Below, one piece after another: positions 1 through 9,400 of a DNA stretch of 41,947 nt (position 1 is the first letter of the stretch; each line of letters starts with the position of its first letter). The position numbers were made by a program, and so were the translations under genes. The notes beneath the pieces were generated by a model. It worked only from the letters and a program-made list of their open reading frames with translations, ran no database searches and was not told the origin of the DNA. Location: assembly GCA_016933615.1 (NCBI GenBank), contig JAFGAO010000263.1:1-41947 (forward strand), given 5' to 3'. This stretch comes from Acidobacteriota bacterium (GTDB lineage Bacteria > Acidobacteriota > UBA6911).

Positions 1-54
1 AAGGCAGCCTCGGAGTTTTGTAGCGATCGTTAAATTACGGGGATTCTATTTTTT

Positions 55-84
55 GTACGGGGCGAACACAAGGTTCGCCCCTAC
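55..84. repeat. Palindromic intergenic repeat, copy 1
   Basis: GGGGCGAAC (59-67), loop ACAAG, then GTTCGCCCC (73-81): a 9-bp perfect inverted repeat with GTA/TAC flanks. The same unit recurs at 4083-4102 and twice within 4134-4174. It lies just downstream of lemA and could form a hairpin in the 3' end of that transcript. This is a dispersed REP-like unit; no function is assigned. Confidence 0.8.
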
Positions 85-119
85 ATCCATCATTTGGGGG
101 TTAATACCCGATTTGGCGG

Positions 120-731
120 TTATTGCGTGAAATCCACGACGGGCGCTTCCTCGCTTCCCGGTTCAGACTGGAAGTATTCCTTCTTCTGAAAACCGAAAAT
201 GCGGGCAAATATGTTGTTGGGGAATTGCATGACGGTTGTGTTGTAGGTTTGCGCCACCTGGTTGAAGCGCATGCGTTCGACCGCGATGCGGTTTTCCGCG
301 CCTTCCAGCTGGCTCTGCAATTCAAGGAAGTTCTGGTTGGATTTCAGTTCGGGGTAGCGCTCCACAACCAGGAGCAGCCGGGACAGCGCCTGGGACAATC
401 CTGTCTGGGCCTGTTGAAATTGCTGAAATGCCTCCGGATTGTTCAGAATATCCGGGCTTACCTGCATGGATCCCACCTTGGCGCGCTCCGCAACGACGGA
501 TTGGAGCACGTCCTTTTCCTGGGCGGCGAAACCTTTGACCGTGGCGACGAGATTGGGGATCAGGTCCGCCCGCCTCTGGTAAACGTTCTCCACCTGGGCC
601 CACTGCGATTCCACCGATTGCTGCTGGGCGACCAGGGTATTGTAAGTGCCGCAGGATTTGGTTCCCAGCACGAGAACGATGATCAATACGATACCCAGAC
701 ATCCGAGTCCGGCGATTGCACCCTTTTTCAT
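120..731 (-). CDS. lemA: LemA family protein
   Basis: This 203-residue protein has an N-terminal hydrophobic segment (about residues 6-27) followed by a long helical domain. The LemA signature is visible: LVAQQQSVESQWAQVENVYQ, then RRADLIPNLVATVKG, and further on FNQVAQTYNT and FP. LemA proteins are membrane-anchored four-helix proteins whose biochemical role is not settled; in some bacteria they accompany secreted or membrane proteases. The ATG at 731 has GGAGG about 7 bases upstream. The gene stands alone here, facing away from any rightward neighbour, with murB upstream on the same strand after about 230 bp. The C-terminus (EEAPVVDFTQ) is intact. Family assignment is secure; function is not. 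Confidence 0.95.
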   Translation of the reverse strand: MKKGAIAGLGCLGIVLIIVLVLGTKSCGTYNTLVAQQQSVESQWAQVENVYQRRADLIPNLVATVKGFAAQEKDVLQSVVAERAKVGSMQVSPDILNNPEAFQQFQQAQTGLSQALSRLLLVVERYPELKSNQNFLELQSQLEGAENRIAVERMRFNQVAQTYNTTVMQFPNNIFARIFGFQKKEYFQSEPGSEEAPVVDFTQ

Positions 732-958
732 TATAAAACCTCCGGTTCAGACTCAATCCCAAAGTAAAGAGATCCCTGAATGCCTTGCCTCCCGACTGCT
801 CCGCAATTTGCCGATAATGGCTTCAAAACCGGCGAGATTGAATTTTCACATGCATGCCTGCCGCAATTCAAGGGGATCCGTTTCTCCGCGCTTCTCAAAA
901 TCGGGATTGAGGTTCAGTTGGATCGATACCGCCCGCAGCCTTAATGCCGTCGGGCGAA

Positions 959-2056
959 TTATCCATCGTGTTCTAAAAAGCCCAAAAGAGTGGGTTCCGG
1001 GACCAGCGCCAGCCCGAATTCCGATTGGACCTTTTCCCGGATCCGGTGCATCAGGTCGATAAATTCCCGGGCCTGAGCGCCGCCGTTGTTGACCAGAGCC
1101 AGAGGGTGCCTGCTCGAGACTCCCACGTTTCCCAGGGTGTATCCCTTCTGAAAGCCGGCCCTTTCAACGAACCACGCGGCAGGCAGTTTCACCCTGTCTC
1201 CAGGGGCGGCCAAGCGCGGCAGGTTTTCCGTTGACGCCAGATGGCCCCTGTCGCGCGCCGAGTTCTCGATTTTTCCCGCTTCGCCGGGTTCGAGGATGGG
1301 ATTTTTAAAGAAAGATCCGGCGCTTTTTATGTCGCCCTCCGTCCCGTTGAGGACCATCCCCTTGGATTCCCGGATTTTCACGACCGCCCGGCGCACCTCT
1401 CCTATATTCGGGGCTTTCGACCTGCCCCGGAAATATTCCTCCAGGTCCGTGTACCGAATCCTGGGCCTGCCGAACGGGCGCAGGGAGAAGGCGACCTTAA
1501 GAATAATGTAGCGGTCCCGGCCGGTTGAATTGAATATGCTTTCACGGTAATTGAAGCCGCATTCCCTGCCGCTTAATTCCTGAATTGCGCATGTTTCCCG
1601 GTCCAGGACCCGGATGGATACAATGACGTCGCTGATTTCCTGGCCGTAAGCCCCGATGTTTTGCACCGGGGCCGCTCCGACCGTTCCCGGAATCCCGCTG
1701 AGGCACTCGACGCCCGCCAGGTTTTGATCGACGCATCGCTGAACGAAGCCGTCCCACATCTCCCCCGCGGCCACCGATATAAATTCGCCGTTTTCCTCGT
1801 CCAGGGGCCAAATGCCCCGGATTTCCATACGGAAAACCATGCCCGGATATCCGGCATCGGAAACGAGGATGTTGCTGCCTCCGCCGAAAACAAAAACCGG
1901 GCACGCGCGGGCGCGCGCGAACTCCAGGGCTTCGGGAATCTGGTCTTCATGCCTGATGGAGGCCAGAAAGCGTGCCGCCCCCCCGACTCCGAGCGTGGTA
2001 TACGGCGCCAGAGGAACGTTTTCTCGAATGGACAGCGCGGCTCCTGGTTTCTTCAT
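959..2056 (-). CDS. murB: UDP-N-acetylmuramate dehydrogenase (MurB)
   Basis: MurB is the cytoplasmic FAD enzyme that reduces UDP-GlcNAc-enolpyruvate to UDP-MurNAc with NADPH in peptidoglycan precursor synthesis. The 365-residue protein shows the N-terminal PYTTLGVGGAA segment, the FAD-binding GGGSNILVSDAGYPG loop, SGIPGTVGAAPVQNIGAYGQ, and the GSFFKNP segment with the catalytic serine. The insertion containing NYRESIF is typical of the longer, E. coli-like type I enzymes. The C-terminal LALVNNGGAQA and FGLALVPEP motifs are present, so the gene looks complete. The ATG at 2056 lacks an obvious strong Shine-Dalgarno. It is divergent from dsbD (113 bp apart), so the two genes probably have back-to-back promoters. 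Confidence 0.97.
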   Translation of the reverse strand: MKKPGAALSIRENVPLAPYTTLGVGGAARFLASIRHEDQIPEALEFARARACPVFVFGGGSNILVSDAGYPGMVFRMEIRGIWPLDEENGEFISVAAGEMWDGFVQRCVDQNLAGVECLSGIPGTVGAAPVQNIGAYGQEISDVIVSIRVLDRETCAIQELSGRECGFNYRESIFNSTGRDRYIILKVAFSLRPFGRPRIRYTDLEEYFRGRSKAPNIGEVRRAVVKIRESKGMVLNGTEGDIKSAGSFFKNPILEPGEAGKIENSARDRGHLASTENLPRLAAPGDRVKLPAAWFVERAGFQKGYTLGNVGVSSRHPLALVNNGGAQAREFIDLMHRIREKVQSEFGLALVPEPTLLGFLEHDG

Positions 2057-2169
2057 GTTTCAATCACAATAGGGATCCTGAAAGGGGAACATAGCATATG
2101 GGGTTGCCGAGATGAATAGAGTTTGAAAATTTTGCCGTTTAGGCACGCCCTTGGCTATAATCAAATTCC

Positions 2170-4068
2170 ATGAAAACGGATCTCGGAAGAACCCCGGCAT
2201 TCCTTTGTCTTTTCTTCTGCGCGGCAGCGCTGGCATCAGGCCCGGACCGGATCGTGACGGTTGGAGTGGTTCCCCCACCCGGGGCGGTTGAAGCCGGGGC
2301 CGCGGCCGTCATCAACCTGCAGCTCGATATTCGAAGTCCGTACCACATCAACTCCAGTCAGCCCCTGGAGGACTATCTCATCCCGACTTCCGTTACACTG
2401 GAGCCGGTACCGGGCCTGGAGGTAGGGAATATCATTTTCCCGGCCGCCCGGATCAAAAATACGGCAATTTCCGACGAGCCGATGGCCCTGTATGAAGGCA
2501 CTGTGAATATCGCCGTGGAAATTGTCCCCTCGGCGTCCCTGGCCGGCGGCAACGTGGCGCTGAAGGGAATCGTCCTCTACCAGGCCTGCGACGATTTCAC
2601 CTGCCTGCCCCCTGAAACGGCGCCTTTCGCCGCTCAATTTTCAGTCTCGGCCGGCATCCCGGAGAAGCCGGAGCGGGCGCTCCTTTCCCCCGGGCCCGCC
2701 GTTTCCCTGCCGGAAGCGCCCGATCCCTCCCCGGTAATTGCAGGGCAGGCGGACGGCGCTGCCGGGAGTTCCGGGCCCTGGAATCTGGACGAAGCGAGTT
2801 TCCCGCTCCTGCTGCTGCTTGTCTTCGCGGGCGGCCTGGCGCTGAACCTTACCCCGTGCGTCTACCCGATGATTCCGATAACCGTATCCTATTTCGGCGG
2901 GCAGGCGCAGGGCAGGAAAGGGAGCGTCATCGCGCATGCGGCACTGTACGTCCTGGGCATGGCCGTCACGTATTCCCTTCTCGGGGTCATCGCGGCGCTC
3001 ACCGGCGGGCTTTTGGGCGCGGCGCTGCAGTATCCTCCCGTACTGATCGGTATCGCACTGGTTATGGTTTTTTTGGCCCTCAGCATGTTTGACGTTTTTG
3101 AACTGCGCATGCCGGCTTTCCTGAACCGGCTGGCCGGAGGAAACCGGAAAGGCTTTGCCGGAACTTTCCTGATGGGCCTGACCGTGGGAATCGTTGCCGC
3201 GCCCTGCATCGGCCCTTTCGTTTTCGGTCTGCTGACTTACGTAGGAAACAGAGGCAACGCCGTGCTGGGATTCCTGCTTTTCTTCTTGCTCGCACTCGGG
3301 CTGGGGATCCCGCTGCTCCTGCTGGGAATCTTTTCCGGGAGCATCCGGAAACTGCCTCGTTCCGGACAATGGATGTTATGGGTGCGGAAAGTGTTCGGAT
3401 TCATCCTCCTGGCGATGGCCGTATTTTTCCTAAAGACCCTTTTCGTCAACCCCCTTGTCTTCCCGCTGGCGCTTGCCCTGATCCTGGTCCTTGCCGGCGC
3501 GTACCTTGCCTGGATCGTTCCGGTGGCCGAAGTGGGGAGGTGGTTTGCATGGATTCGCAATATCGTGGGACTGGGCTTTTTTACCGCGGCGCTTTTCGCC
3601 GCGGCAACCGGGCTGCATTCCTACGTGGAAACAATGATCGCGGATAAAAGCCCGATGCCGTCGATCGGTTCCGGCGCCTATGAAAGCCGGGCGATAAACT
3701 GGATCCCCTATTCGGAGGAGGCGCTCGACAGGGCTTCCCTCGAGGGGAAGCCTGTTTTCATCGATTTCTACGCGGACTGGTGCGCCCCGTGCAAGGAGAT
3801 CGACCGGCATACATTCACCGATCCCGGGGTCATACAACTTTCTAGGGAGTTCTTCATGCTGAAGGTCGATCTCACATCGGCCGGCGATCCCGTGTCGGAA
3901 GCCATGCGGCAAAAGTACCATGTCGTGGGGGTGCCGACGCTTGTATTTTTACGCCCGGACCGCGGTGAAATCGAAAGCCTCAGGGTCACCGGATTCGAGC
4001 CCCCGGATGTTTTTCTTCCCAGGATGCGGCGGGCGTACGAGATGAGTTTGATGCAAAGCGGCGGCTGA
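2170..4068 (+). CDS. dsbD: Thiol:disulfide interchange protein DsbD
   Basis: DsbD carries electrons from cytoplasmic thioredoxin across the inner membrane to periplasmic thiol proteins. All three modules are visible in this 632-residue protein. After a signal peptide (to about residue 24) comes the periplasmic alpha domain with the cysteine pair in YQACDDFTCLPP. Next is the multi-pass beta domain from about residue 210, with redox cysteines in NLTPCVYPMIP and AAPCIGPFVFG. A C-terminal thioredoxin-like gamma domain carries FYADWCAPCKEID. All six expected cysteines are present, so it should be functional. The ATG at 2170 has no clear Shine-Dalgarno. Its downstream region holds copies of the palindromic repeat, and it appears monocistronic. 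Confidence 0.96.
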   Translation: MKTDLGRTPAFLCLFFCAAALASGPDRIVTVGVVPPPGAVEAGAAAVINLQLDIRSPYHINSSQPLEDYLIPTSVTLEPVPGLEVGNIIFPAARIKNTAISDEPMALYEGTVNIAVEIVPSASLAGGNVALKGIVLYQACDDFTCLPPETAPFAAQFSVSAGIPEKPERALLSPGPAVSLPEAPDPSPVIAGQADGAAGSSGPWNLDEASFPLLLLLVFAGGLALNLTPCVYPMIPITVSYFGGQAQGRKGSVIAHAALYVLGMAVTYSLLGVIAALTGGLLGAALQYPPVLIGIALVMVFLALSMFDVFELRMPAFLNRLAGGNRKGFAGTFLMGLTVGIVAAPCIGPFVFGLLTYVGNRGNAVLGFLLFFLLALGLGIPLLLLGIFSGSIRKLPRSGQWMLWVRKVFGFILLAMAVFFLKTLFVNPLVFPLALALILVLAGAYLAWIVPVAEVGRWFAWIRNIVGLGFFTAALFAAATGLHSYVETMIADKSPMPSIGSGAYESRAINWIPYSEEALDRASLEGKPVFIDFYADWCAPCKEIDRHTFTDPGVIQLSREFFMLKVDLTSAGDPVSEAMRQKYHVVGVPTLVFLRPDRGEIESLRVTGFEPPDVFLPRMRRAYEMSLMQSGG

Positions 4069-4082
4069 CGCCCGATCCGGAT

Positions 4083-4102
4083 GGGGCGAACACAAGGTTC
4101 GC
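4083..4102. repeat. Palindromic intergenic repeat, copy 2
   Basis: GGGGCGAAC, loop ACAAG, then GTTCGC: the left arm is intact and the right arm is truncated. It starts 15 bases after the dsbD stop codon. Same unit as the repeat at 55-84. Confidence 0.75.
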
Positions 4103-4133
4103 ACAATGTTAAAAATGTCTGATTTGGAACAAA

Positions 4134-4174
4134 GGGCGAACACAAGGTAGGGCGAACACAAGGTTCGCCCCTAC
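4134..4174. repeat. Palindromic repeat, partial copy fused to full copy
   Basis: A partial unit (GGGCGAACACAAGGT, 4134-4148) runs directly into a full unit ending GTTCGCCCCTAC at 4174. The head-to-tail fusion suggests slippage or nested insertion of the same REP-like element found at 55-84 and 4083-4102. Confidence 0.75.
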
Positions 4175-4197
4175 AAGTTTAATTCGGAGATGACGAC

Positions 4198-4566
4198 TTG
4201 CTTAATTCCATGCCGACAAAAATAAAACGGGTATCGCCGGCCCGGACGGATATTTACTGGAGCGACGGACACGTCGGTTCCTACCCCTCGTGGTACCTGA
4301 GGGAGAGGTGCCCCTGCGCGGAATGTGTCGACGAATTTACCGGGAAAAGAAAATTAGCGCCCGGCAGCATTGCAGCCTCCCTCGAACGCGTGGATGTGAC
4401 ACTGGTCGGCAATTATGCCCTGCACTTCACCTGGAGCGACAACCACAGCACCGGTTTGTACACATTCGGATATCTGCGTTCGCTCTGTCCCTGCCCCGAA
4501 TGCCTTCCCGGCGGTTTGAAGGAACCTTCGCCGCGGGTGGGACCGGAAGGCTCCTTCGAAGCCTGA
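4198..4566 (+). CDS. DUF971 / gamma-butyrobetaine hydroxylase N-terminal-like protein
   Basis: A small (about 120 residues) cytoplasmic protein of the DUF971 family, related to the N-terminal domain of gamma-butyrobetaine dioxygenase. Diagnostic pieces are IYWSDGHVGSYPSWYLRERC, then CPCAECV, and near the end FTWSDNHSTGLYTFGYLRSL followed by CPCPEC. The paired cysteine clusters (CPCAEC and CPCPEC) are suited to metal binding. Stand-alone DUF971 proteins are often found near Fe-S or Mrp-type genes, but no such neighbour is present here. GGAG lies about 8 bases before a TTG at 4198, which I take as the start; ATG at 4210 is the alternative. The family is clear, the function unknown. Confidence 0.85.
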   Translation: MLNSMPTKIKRVSPARTDIYWSDGHVGSYPSWYLRERCPCAECVDEFTGKRKLAPGSIAASLERVDVTLVGNYALHFTWSDNHSTGLYTFGYLRSLCPCPECLPGGLKEPSPRVGPEGSFEA

Positions 4567-4944
4567 GACACAATCCCGGAAGGCGTGGCCAAACACAGGC
4601 GCCTGCCCCCGGTCCTCGACAGACGATGCCTGAGCGCACGCCCGTCCTTGCGGGAGAAAAACGCGCGCAGCCCGGGAGCCCTCGCGGAGCAAATTCCCTT
4701 AAACCCCGGGATTGAAATCATTTTCATCCTGAGGCTTGAAGTTGCTTTTTCGCGGATTTATATGTATATTCGATTGCGGTTCGGGTCCCGCCCCCTGCGG
4801 GGGCGCCGGGGAACCGGACGGTCTGGTGGATGATTTCCATATCCTATGGTTTCGAGTGGAACGAAAACAGACGGAAGTTGTCAAGCCCCTGCGCGTTTCG
4901 CAGTGGTGAGTAAAAAGTATTTTGCAATGAGATGAAGAGGGAAA
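4567..4944 (+). other. 378-bp gap including cold-shock gene leader
   Basis: No convincing gene. It holds a possible promoter (4736-4764), a GC hairpin with a 7-bp stem (CGCCCCC/GGGGGCG, 4789-4805), and the long untranslated leader of the cold-shock gene that follows. Short open frames on both strands have no recognisable protein character. Confidence 0.6.
4736..4764 (+). promoter_or_regulatory. Candidate promoter for the cold-shock gene
   Basis: TTGAAG (4736-4741) is separated by 17 bases from TATATG (4759-4764) in a locally AT-rich patch. Transcription from here would give a leader of about 175 nt, in keeping with the long structured leaders of many csp mRNAs. Judged from sequence only. Confidence 0.4.
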
Positions 4945-5154
4945 ATGAAAGAACAAGGCGTGGTTAAGTGGTTCAATAATGAAAAAGGCTACGGTTTCAT
5001 CCGGCGCGATTCCGGGGATGATGTTTTCGTACACCATTCCGCCATACAGGCCAACGGATTCCGATCGCTGAATGAAGGGGATCAGGTCGAGTTCAACGTG
5101 ACCCAGGGACCCAAGGGATACCAGGCTCAGGAAGTTACGAAAGTCGAGTCCTAG
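4945..5154 (+). CDS. Cold shock protein (CspA family)
   Basis: A 69-residue single cold-shock domain (OB fold) that binds single-stranded nucleic acid and acts as an RNA chaperone. The RNP1 motif KGYGFIRR and RNP2 motif VFVHHSAI are intact, preceded by the family-typical start [14 protein letters not shown]. The length matches the family. GAGGGAAA lies directly before the ATG. The gene is preceded by a long leader with a hairpin, which would suit leader-based control, although that is inference. A GC-rich stem-loop follows the stop codon. Confidence 0.97.
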   Translation: MKEQGVVKWFNNEKGYGFIRRDSGDDVFVHHSAIQANGFRSLNEGDQVEFNVTQGPKGYQAQEVTKVES

Positions 5155-5167
5155 ATCAGCAGCAACG

Positions 5168-5186
5168 CCCCGGCAATGCGCCGGGG
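5168..5186 (+). terminator. GC stem-loop after the cold-shock gene
   Basis: CCCCGGC, loop AATGC, GCCGGGG: a perfect 7-bp stem starting 13 bases after the stop codon. It is followed by only a short T run (ATTCCC), so it may be a weak terminator or an RNA 3'-end stabiliser. Confidence 0.5.
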
Positions 5187-5327
5187 ATTCCCGCCTCAGT
5201 AATTCCGCAGTTTGTCGTGGTCGAGCAGGAATCAGTCTGCCCGGATACCCGTCCGCCTGAGGGGCGGTGCGGCATCCGGTTGCGGGGCCCGGGCTTTCCT
5301 TGCCGTAAGCCGCACTCCCCGGACGCA

Positions 5328-6920
5328 TCATTGAGGTGCGACGGATACCGATTTCAGAACCCAGCCCTCCGGATCGATCTCTACCGACGACGGGCGCAAC
5401 GGGGCCGGCAGGCGCAGGCGGACGTCTTTGTCCCCGATGCGGATTCGCCGGATCTCTTCCCGGTTTCCGAACCGGATGACCAGATCCAGGGGCATGTCGA
5501 AAAGGCCGGTTTTCTGCATCTGGCGCACATCGACCGACAGGGCCCGGCTGCGCTCGTCCCATTTCCACTCCAGGCGGTATTCGGGCCATCCCGGCTGGTG
5601 GAGCCATTGCCTGAAAAAGGCGCCGAGGTCCCTCCCGGTCGCCGATTCCATCGCCTCGCGGAAATCTTCGGTCCGCACGTTGCCGCCGCCGTGTCGGCCG
5701 TAGTAGCGCCGGATTCCTTCAAAGAAAGCCCCGTCTCCGGCCAGCCCGCGCAGCATGTGGAGAATCCAGGCCCCTTTCTCATAATTCAAGGGGTTCAGCT
5801 TCTTCGTCAAATCCGCGAGGCCGGGATCGACAACCGGCCTGGAGCGGGCCGCCGGGTAGGCGAACACCCTTTCGGCATACCCGGCCATCACCTCCTTCAA
5901 ATTGAAGGCCCCGTCCGTCCGGGCGCAAAAGAGCGCGTCGAAGTAGGTGGCGAAGCCTTCGCTGAGCCACAGGTGGTCCCAGTCGGCCGGGGTGACGGAA
6001 TTCCCGAACCACTGGTGGGCTATTTCATGGGGCACGGGATCTTCGGACACGGGATCGGGGTAAAAAAGGGATTCACTGTAGAAAATAGTATTTGCGTTTT
6101 CCATCGCGGCCATCCGCGTCAGCGATTCCACGTGAGCCAGCTTTTCGAAAGGGTAGGGGCCGATCCGTTCGCAGAAATAGCGGAGCATGCCTTCGGTCCG
6201 GCCGAACTTCCGCTCCGCCGCCGCGGCGTCTTCCGGAAACACGTACCACGAAACCGGGACGCCGAGGGCCTCGATCCCGGATGTCACGGAAAATTCGGCG
6301 GCGCCGAAAGCCATGCTGTAAGTCGGGATGGCGGCGCTTTCGGTCCAGCGTGTCCTTTCCCGGCCTCCCGGCAGCCGTTCGGTCCGCACCAGGCGCCCGT
6401 TGGCGACGACCGTGTATTTCGCCGGAGCCGTGATCACGAAATCCACGGCGGCTTTGTCCGAAGGGTGGTCGATCGAGGGGAACCAGCGGCGGGCCAGATC
6501 GGGCCAGTTGTCGGAAAAATACACCCTGCGGCCGTGCCTGTTCTCGGCGATCCGCAGTCCCGTATTGCGGGCATTGCCGTGATAGCCGACTTCGACCTCG
6601 ACGGTCTCGCCCCGCGCGTATTCCCTGTCGAACCGGAACGAAAGCCGGCCCCCGCGGTGGGTAAACGGAATCGTCTTCCCCCCGATGCCCATGCGGTCCA
6701 CCTGCATGCCGGACAGGTCGAGCCACATGCCGGCGGCCCGCTCTCCCCGTATCCGGACGCGAATCCTGGTTGTGCCGGAAATGGAATCCGATCCGTCGTT
6801 CAGTTCTATCCTGATTTCATAGTGAGTGACGTCGACGTCGGGCTGGCGCGGATAGGCGTCCGGCCTGCCGGATGCGGCCTGAAGCAGCAGGATAAGGATG
6901 CACGCGGCTGCCCGTTTCAT
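5328..6920 (-). CDS. M1 family metallo-aminopeptidase, exported
   Basis: A 530-residue gluzincin aminopeptidase that removes N-terminal residues from peptides. A signal peptide (about residues 1-18) points to export. An N-terminal beta-sandwich domain precedes the catalytic domain, which carries the exopeptidase motif AAMENANTIFY (GAMEN-like) and the zinc site HEIAHQWFGN, with the third ligand Glu 18 residues on in LSEGFATYFD. The LNPLNYEKGAWILHMLR segment, which includes a catalytic-type Tyr, is also present. It lacks the long C-terminal helical domain of aminopeptidase N, as usual for the shorter bacterial forms. AAGGAAT precedes the ATG. It is convergent with the cold-shock gene. Confidence 0.95.
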   Translation of the reverse strand: MKRAAACILILLLQAASGRPDAYPRQPDVDVTHYEIRIELNDGSDSISGTTRIRVRIRGERAAGMWLDLSGMQVDRMGIGGKTIPFTHRGGRLSFRFDREYARGETVEVEVGYHGNARNTGLRIAENRHGRRVYFSDNWPDLARRWFPSIDHPSDKAAVDFVITAPAKYTVVANGRLVRTERLPGGRERTRWTESAAIPTYSMAFGAAEFSVTSGIEALGVPVSWYVFPEDAAAAERKFGRTEGMLRYFCERIGPYPFEKLAHVESLTRMAAMENANTIFYSESLFYPDPVSEDPVPHEIAHQWFGNSVTPADWDHLWLSEGFATYFDALFCARTDGAFNLKEVMAGYAERVFAYPAARSRPVVDPGLADLTKKLNPLNYEKGAWILHMLRGLAGDGAFFEGIRRYYGRHGGGNVRTEDFREAMESATGRDLGAFFRQWLHQPGWPEYRLEWKWDERSRALSVDVRQMQKTGLFDMPLDLVIRFGNREEIRRIRIGDKDVRLRLPAPLRPSSVEIDPEGWVLKSVSVAPQ

Positions 6921-7219
6921 ATTCCTTTTTTACCACAGGATGCGCCGGCCCTGCCGCGTTTAAATGGCCCCCCGCCGGATTGCCGCAAGATTCCGGGGGC
7001 GCCCGCTTTTTTCCGCCGGTCGCAGCCGTGCGTTGATTTATGAGCCCCGATCCGGCCGGAAAACCTGGGCGCAAATTATGAGTTTGTGGTGTGGTATGCT
7101 TCAAGTTCGGTGTTAGGATATCGGGGCGGGCACTTGGGGCGCGGTGCCGGGCGGAGTCGTCCGGGAGCGCAGCCGGGCGACGCCGTCATGGGTATGAAGT
7201 GAATGGAGGATCGGGAGGG

Positions 7220-8083
7220 ATGAGTCAAAGCCGGATTCCAATGCGCGGATATCGGGGCGATGCCGAGCTTTCGATCCTGGGTCTCGGGGGGATGACGCTG
7301 CTGGGCCTGGAGCCGCGGGAAGTCGACGCCATCATTGCCCTGTCCATCGATCGCGGCGTCAACTATTTCGATGTAGCCCCCTTCTACGGAAACGGAGAGG
7401 CCGAAGAATCCATGGGAAGGGCGCTGGCCCCTTTCCGGAAGAGAATTTTCCTTGCCTGCAAAACCCTGGAGCGTTCCGCGGAAGGGGCGGCCGCGGAACT
7501 GGAGCGGTCCCTTGGTCGCCTGCGCACGGACCACATCGACCTTTACCAGTTTCATGCCGTTTCGGACCGGGCCGAGGTGGAGGAGATTTTTGCCCCCGGC
7601 GGGGCCTGCGAGGCGTTTCTGGCCGCCCGGCGCCAGGGGAAAATACGGTACATGGGATTCTCGGCGCACACGGTCGAGGCGGCCCTGGAGATGATGGGCC
7701 GCTTCCCGTTCGATTCCGTTCTATTCCCGGTGAACTTCATCGCATACGCCCGGGGAAACTTCGGGCCCCAGGTCATGGCGCGGGCGCAGGAGCTGGGCGT
7801 CGCGCGCCTGGCGATCAAGGCGATGGCGCACGGACCCCGGCGCAGAAGCGACAGGGGAAAATATCCGAACTGCTGGTACCGCCCCATCGACAACAGGGAA
7901 CTCGCCCGCCAGGCGCTCCGTTTCACGCTGTCCGAGGACGTCACGGCCGCGATCCCGCCCGGGGACGGCGGGCTGTTTCGCATGGCCCTGGATCTGGCCT
8001 GCGACCTGCCTCCCCTGAGCGACGGGGAAAGGGAGGCGCTTCTGGCCGGGACCCAAAAGCTCCGTCCGCTTTTCAGAATGTAG
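7220..8083 (+). CDS. Aldo/keto reductase
   Basis: A cytoplasmic NAD(P)H-dependent oxidoreductase of 287 residues with a TIM-barrel fold. The catalytic tetrad is visible: Asp and Tyr in [17 protein letters not shown], Lys in FLACKT, His in IDLYQFH. Strand and helix segments such as [15 protein letters not shown] and [12 protein letters not shown] are typical. GGAGG lies about 10 bases before the ATG at 7220; the reading frame is open further upstream but is not protein-like. It is the first of three same-strand genes (with the Kbl-type enzyme and tricorn protease), with short gaps of 65 and 43 bp. Substrate is unknown. Confidence 0.93.
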   Translation: MSQSRIPMRGYRGDAELSILGLGGMTLLGLEPREVDAIIALSIDRGVNYFDVAPFYGNGEAEESMGRALAPFRKRIFLACKTLERSAEGAAAELERSLGRLRTDHIDLYQFHAVSDRAEVEEIFAPGGACEAFLAARRQGKIRYMGFSAHTVEAALEMMGRFPFDSVLFPVNFIAYARGNFGPQVMARAQELGVARLAIKAMAHGPRRRSDRGKYPNCWYRPIDNRELARQALRFTLSEDVTAAIPPGDGGLFRMALDLACDLPPLSDGEREALLAGTQKLRPLFRM

Positions 8084-8148
8084 GAAATTACAATTGTCGC
8101 CCGTCGCCATTCGCCGGGCATCACGAGGGCCGCCGACGGAGGATCCTG

Positions 8149-9357
8149 ATGGAGCAGGGGAAGACCGGAATCAGCGGACTGCAGTTCATTCTGGACGAAC
8201 GGAAACGCCTGGAGAAGGGAAACCTCCTCGTCAGCCCGCGAACCCTGGAGTCCGCGCAAGGCGCCTGGATAGACGTCGACGGCCGGCGGGTGCTGAATCT
8301 GGCTTCCAACAACTACCTCGGCCTGGCGAACCACCCGCGCCTTAAAGAAGCCGCGCGGGAAGCCGTCGACGCCTTCGGCGTTGGACCGGCGGCGGTGCGT
8401 TCCATCGCCGGGACCATGTCGCTTCACCTGGAGCTCGAAAGAAAACTCGCGCGCTTTAAGAAGGTTGAAGCCGTGCTCTCTTTCCAGTCCGGCTTCAATG
8501 CCAACATCGCCGTCATCCCGGCGCTGGCCGGAAGGAACGACGTCATTTTTTCCGATGCGCTGAACCACGCCTCCATCATCGACGGCTGCCGACTGTCGGG
8601 GGCGGCGGTCGTCCGCTACGACCACTGCAGCCCGGAATCCCTGGAGGGGAAGCTGCGGGAACACTGCCCGGACGGCTTCTCCGGGCGCGCCATGATCGTT
8701 ACCGACGGAGTGTTCTCCATGGACGGCGACATCGCGCCGCTGCCGCGGCTTGCCGGGCTCGCCGAAAAGCACCGTGCAATCCTGATGGTGGACGACGCCC
8801 ACGGCGAAGGCGTCCTGGGCCGGGGCGGGCGCGGCGTGGTCGATCATTTCAACCTCCACGGCAGGATAGCCGTGGAGGTGGGGACGCTGTCGAAAGCGTT
8901 CGGGGTCGTCGGCGGGTTCGCCGCAGGAAGCAGGGTCGTCGTCGATCATCTGCGCCAGAAAGCAAGGCCGTATCTTTTTTCGAGCGCCGCGACACCGGCC
9001 GATACGGCGGCCTGCTGCGCCGCGGTCGACGAGCTGGAATCCTCCGAGGCGCTTGTTCGCGGACTCTGGGCCAACACGCTCTATTTCAGGGAGAAAATGC
9101 AGGCGGCGGGTTTCGACACCGGCGGCAGCGAAACGCCGATTGTCCCGGTCATGCTGGGCGAAGCCGAAACCGCGCAGGTTTTCAGCCGCCTCCTTTTCGA
9201 GCGGGATGTATTTGCCGTGGCGATCGGATTTCCGACCGTTCCCATGGGAAGGGCGCGCATTCGCGTGATGATCTCGGCGACGCATTCGCGGAAGGATCTG
9301 GATTACGGCGTCGAACGGTTTTGCGAAGTGGGGAGGGAGCTGAAAGTGCTTCTTTAA
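8149..9357 (+). CDS. kbl: Glycine C-acetyltransferase / alpha-oxoamine synthase
   Basis: A PLP-dependent alpha-oxoamine synthase (402 residues) that condenses an amino acid with an acyl-CoA. It resembles 2-amino-3-ketobutyrate CoA ligase (threonine catabolism) more than BioF, but the two are hard to separate by eye. Key sites: [38 protein letters not shown], the PLP-ring region in [15 protein letters not shown], the Asp in [13 protein letters not shown], and the Schiff-base lysine K249 in [17 protein letters not shown] precedes the ATG by about 6 bases. No tdh gene (the usual kbl partner) and no biotin genes adjoin, so the substrate remains open. Confidence 0.9.
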   Translation: MEQGKTGISGLQFILDERKRLEKGNLLVSPRTLESAQGAWIDVDGRRVLNLASNNYLGLANHPRLKEAAREAVDAFGVGPAAVRSIAGTMSLHLELERKLARFKKVEAVLSFQSGFNANIAVIPALAGRNDVIFSDALNHASIIDGCRLSGAAVVRYDHCSPESLEGKLREHCPDGFSGRAMIVTDGVFSMDGDIAPLPRLAGLAEKHRAILMVDDAHGEGVLGRGGRGVVDHFNLHGRIAVEVGTLSKAFGVVGGFAAGSRVVVDHLRQKARPYLFSSAATPADTAACCAAVDELESSEALVRGLWANTLYFREKMQAAGFDTGGSETPIVPVMLGEAETAQVFSRLLFERDVFAVAIGFPTVPMGRARIRVMISATHSRKDLDYGVERFCEVGRELKVLL

Positions 9358-9400
9358 CAGTCAGGATGCCCCTGCGGGCATCGAACGGGAGCGAGATAGA

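Noticed and set aside
5217-7043. A 608-codon open frame on the plus strand opposite the M1 aminopeptidase
   Set aside because: Composition is Pro/Gly/Arg-rich with no motif; the opposite strand encodes an intact aminopeptidase with its zinc site.
7552-9285. A 577-codon minus-strand frame opposite the aldo/keto reductase and Kbl genes
   Set aside because: It spans two real genes and has no domain signature; typical long antisense frame in GC-rich DNA.
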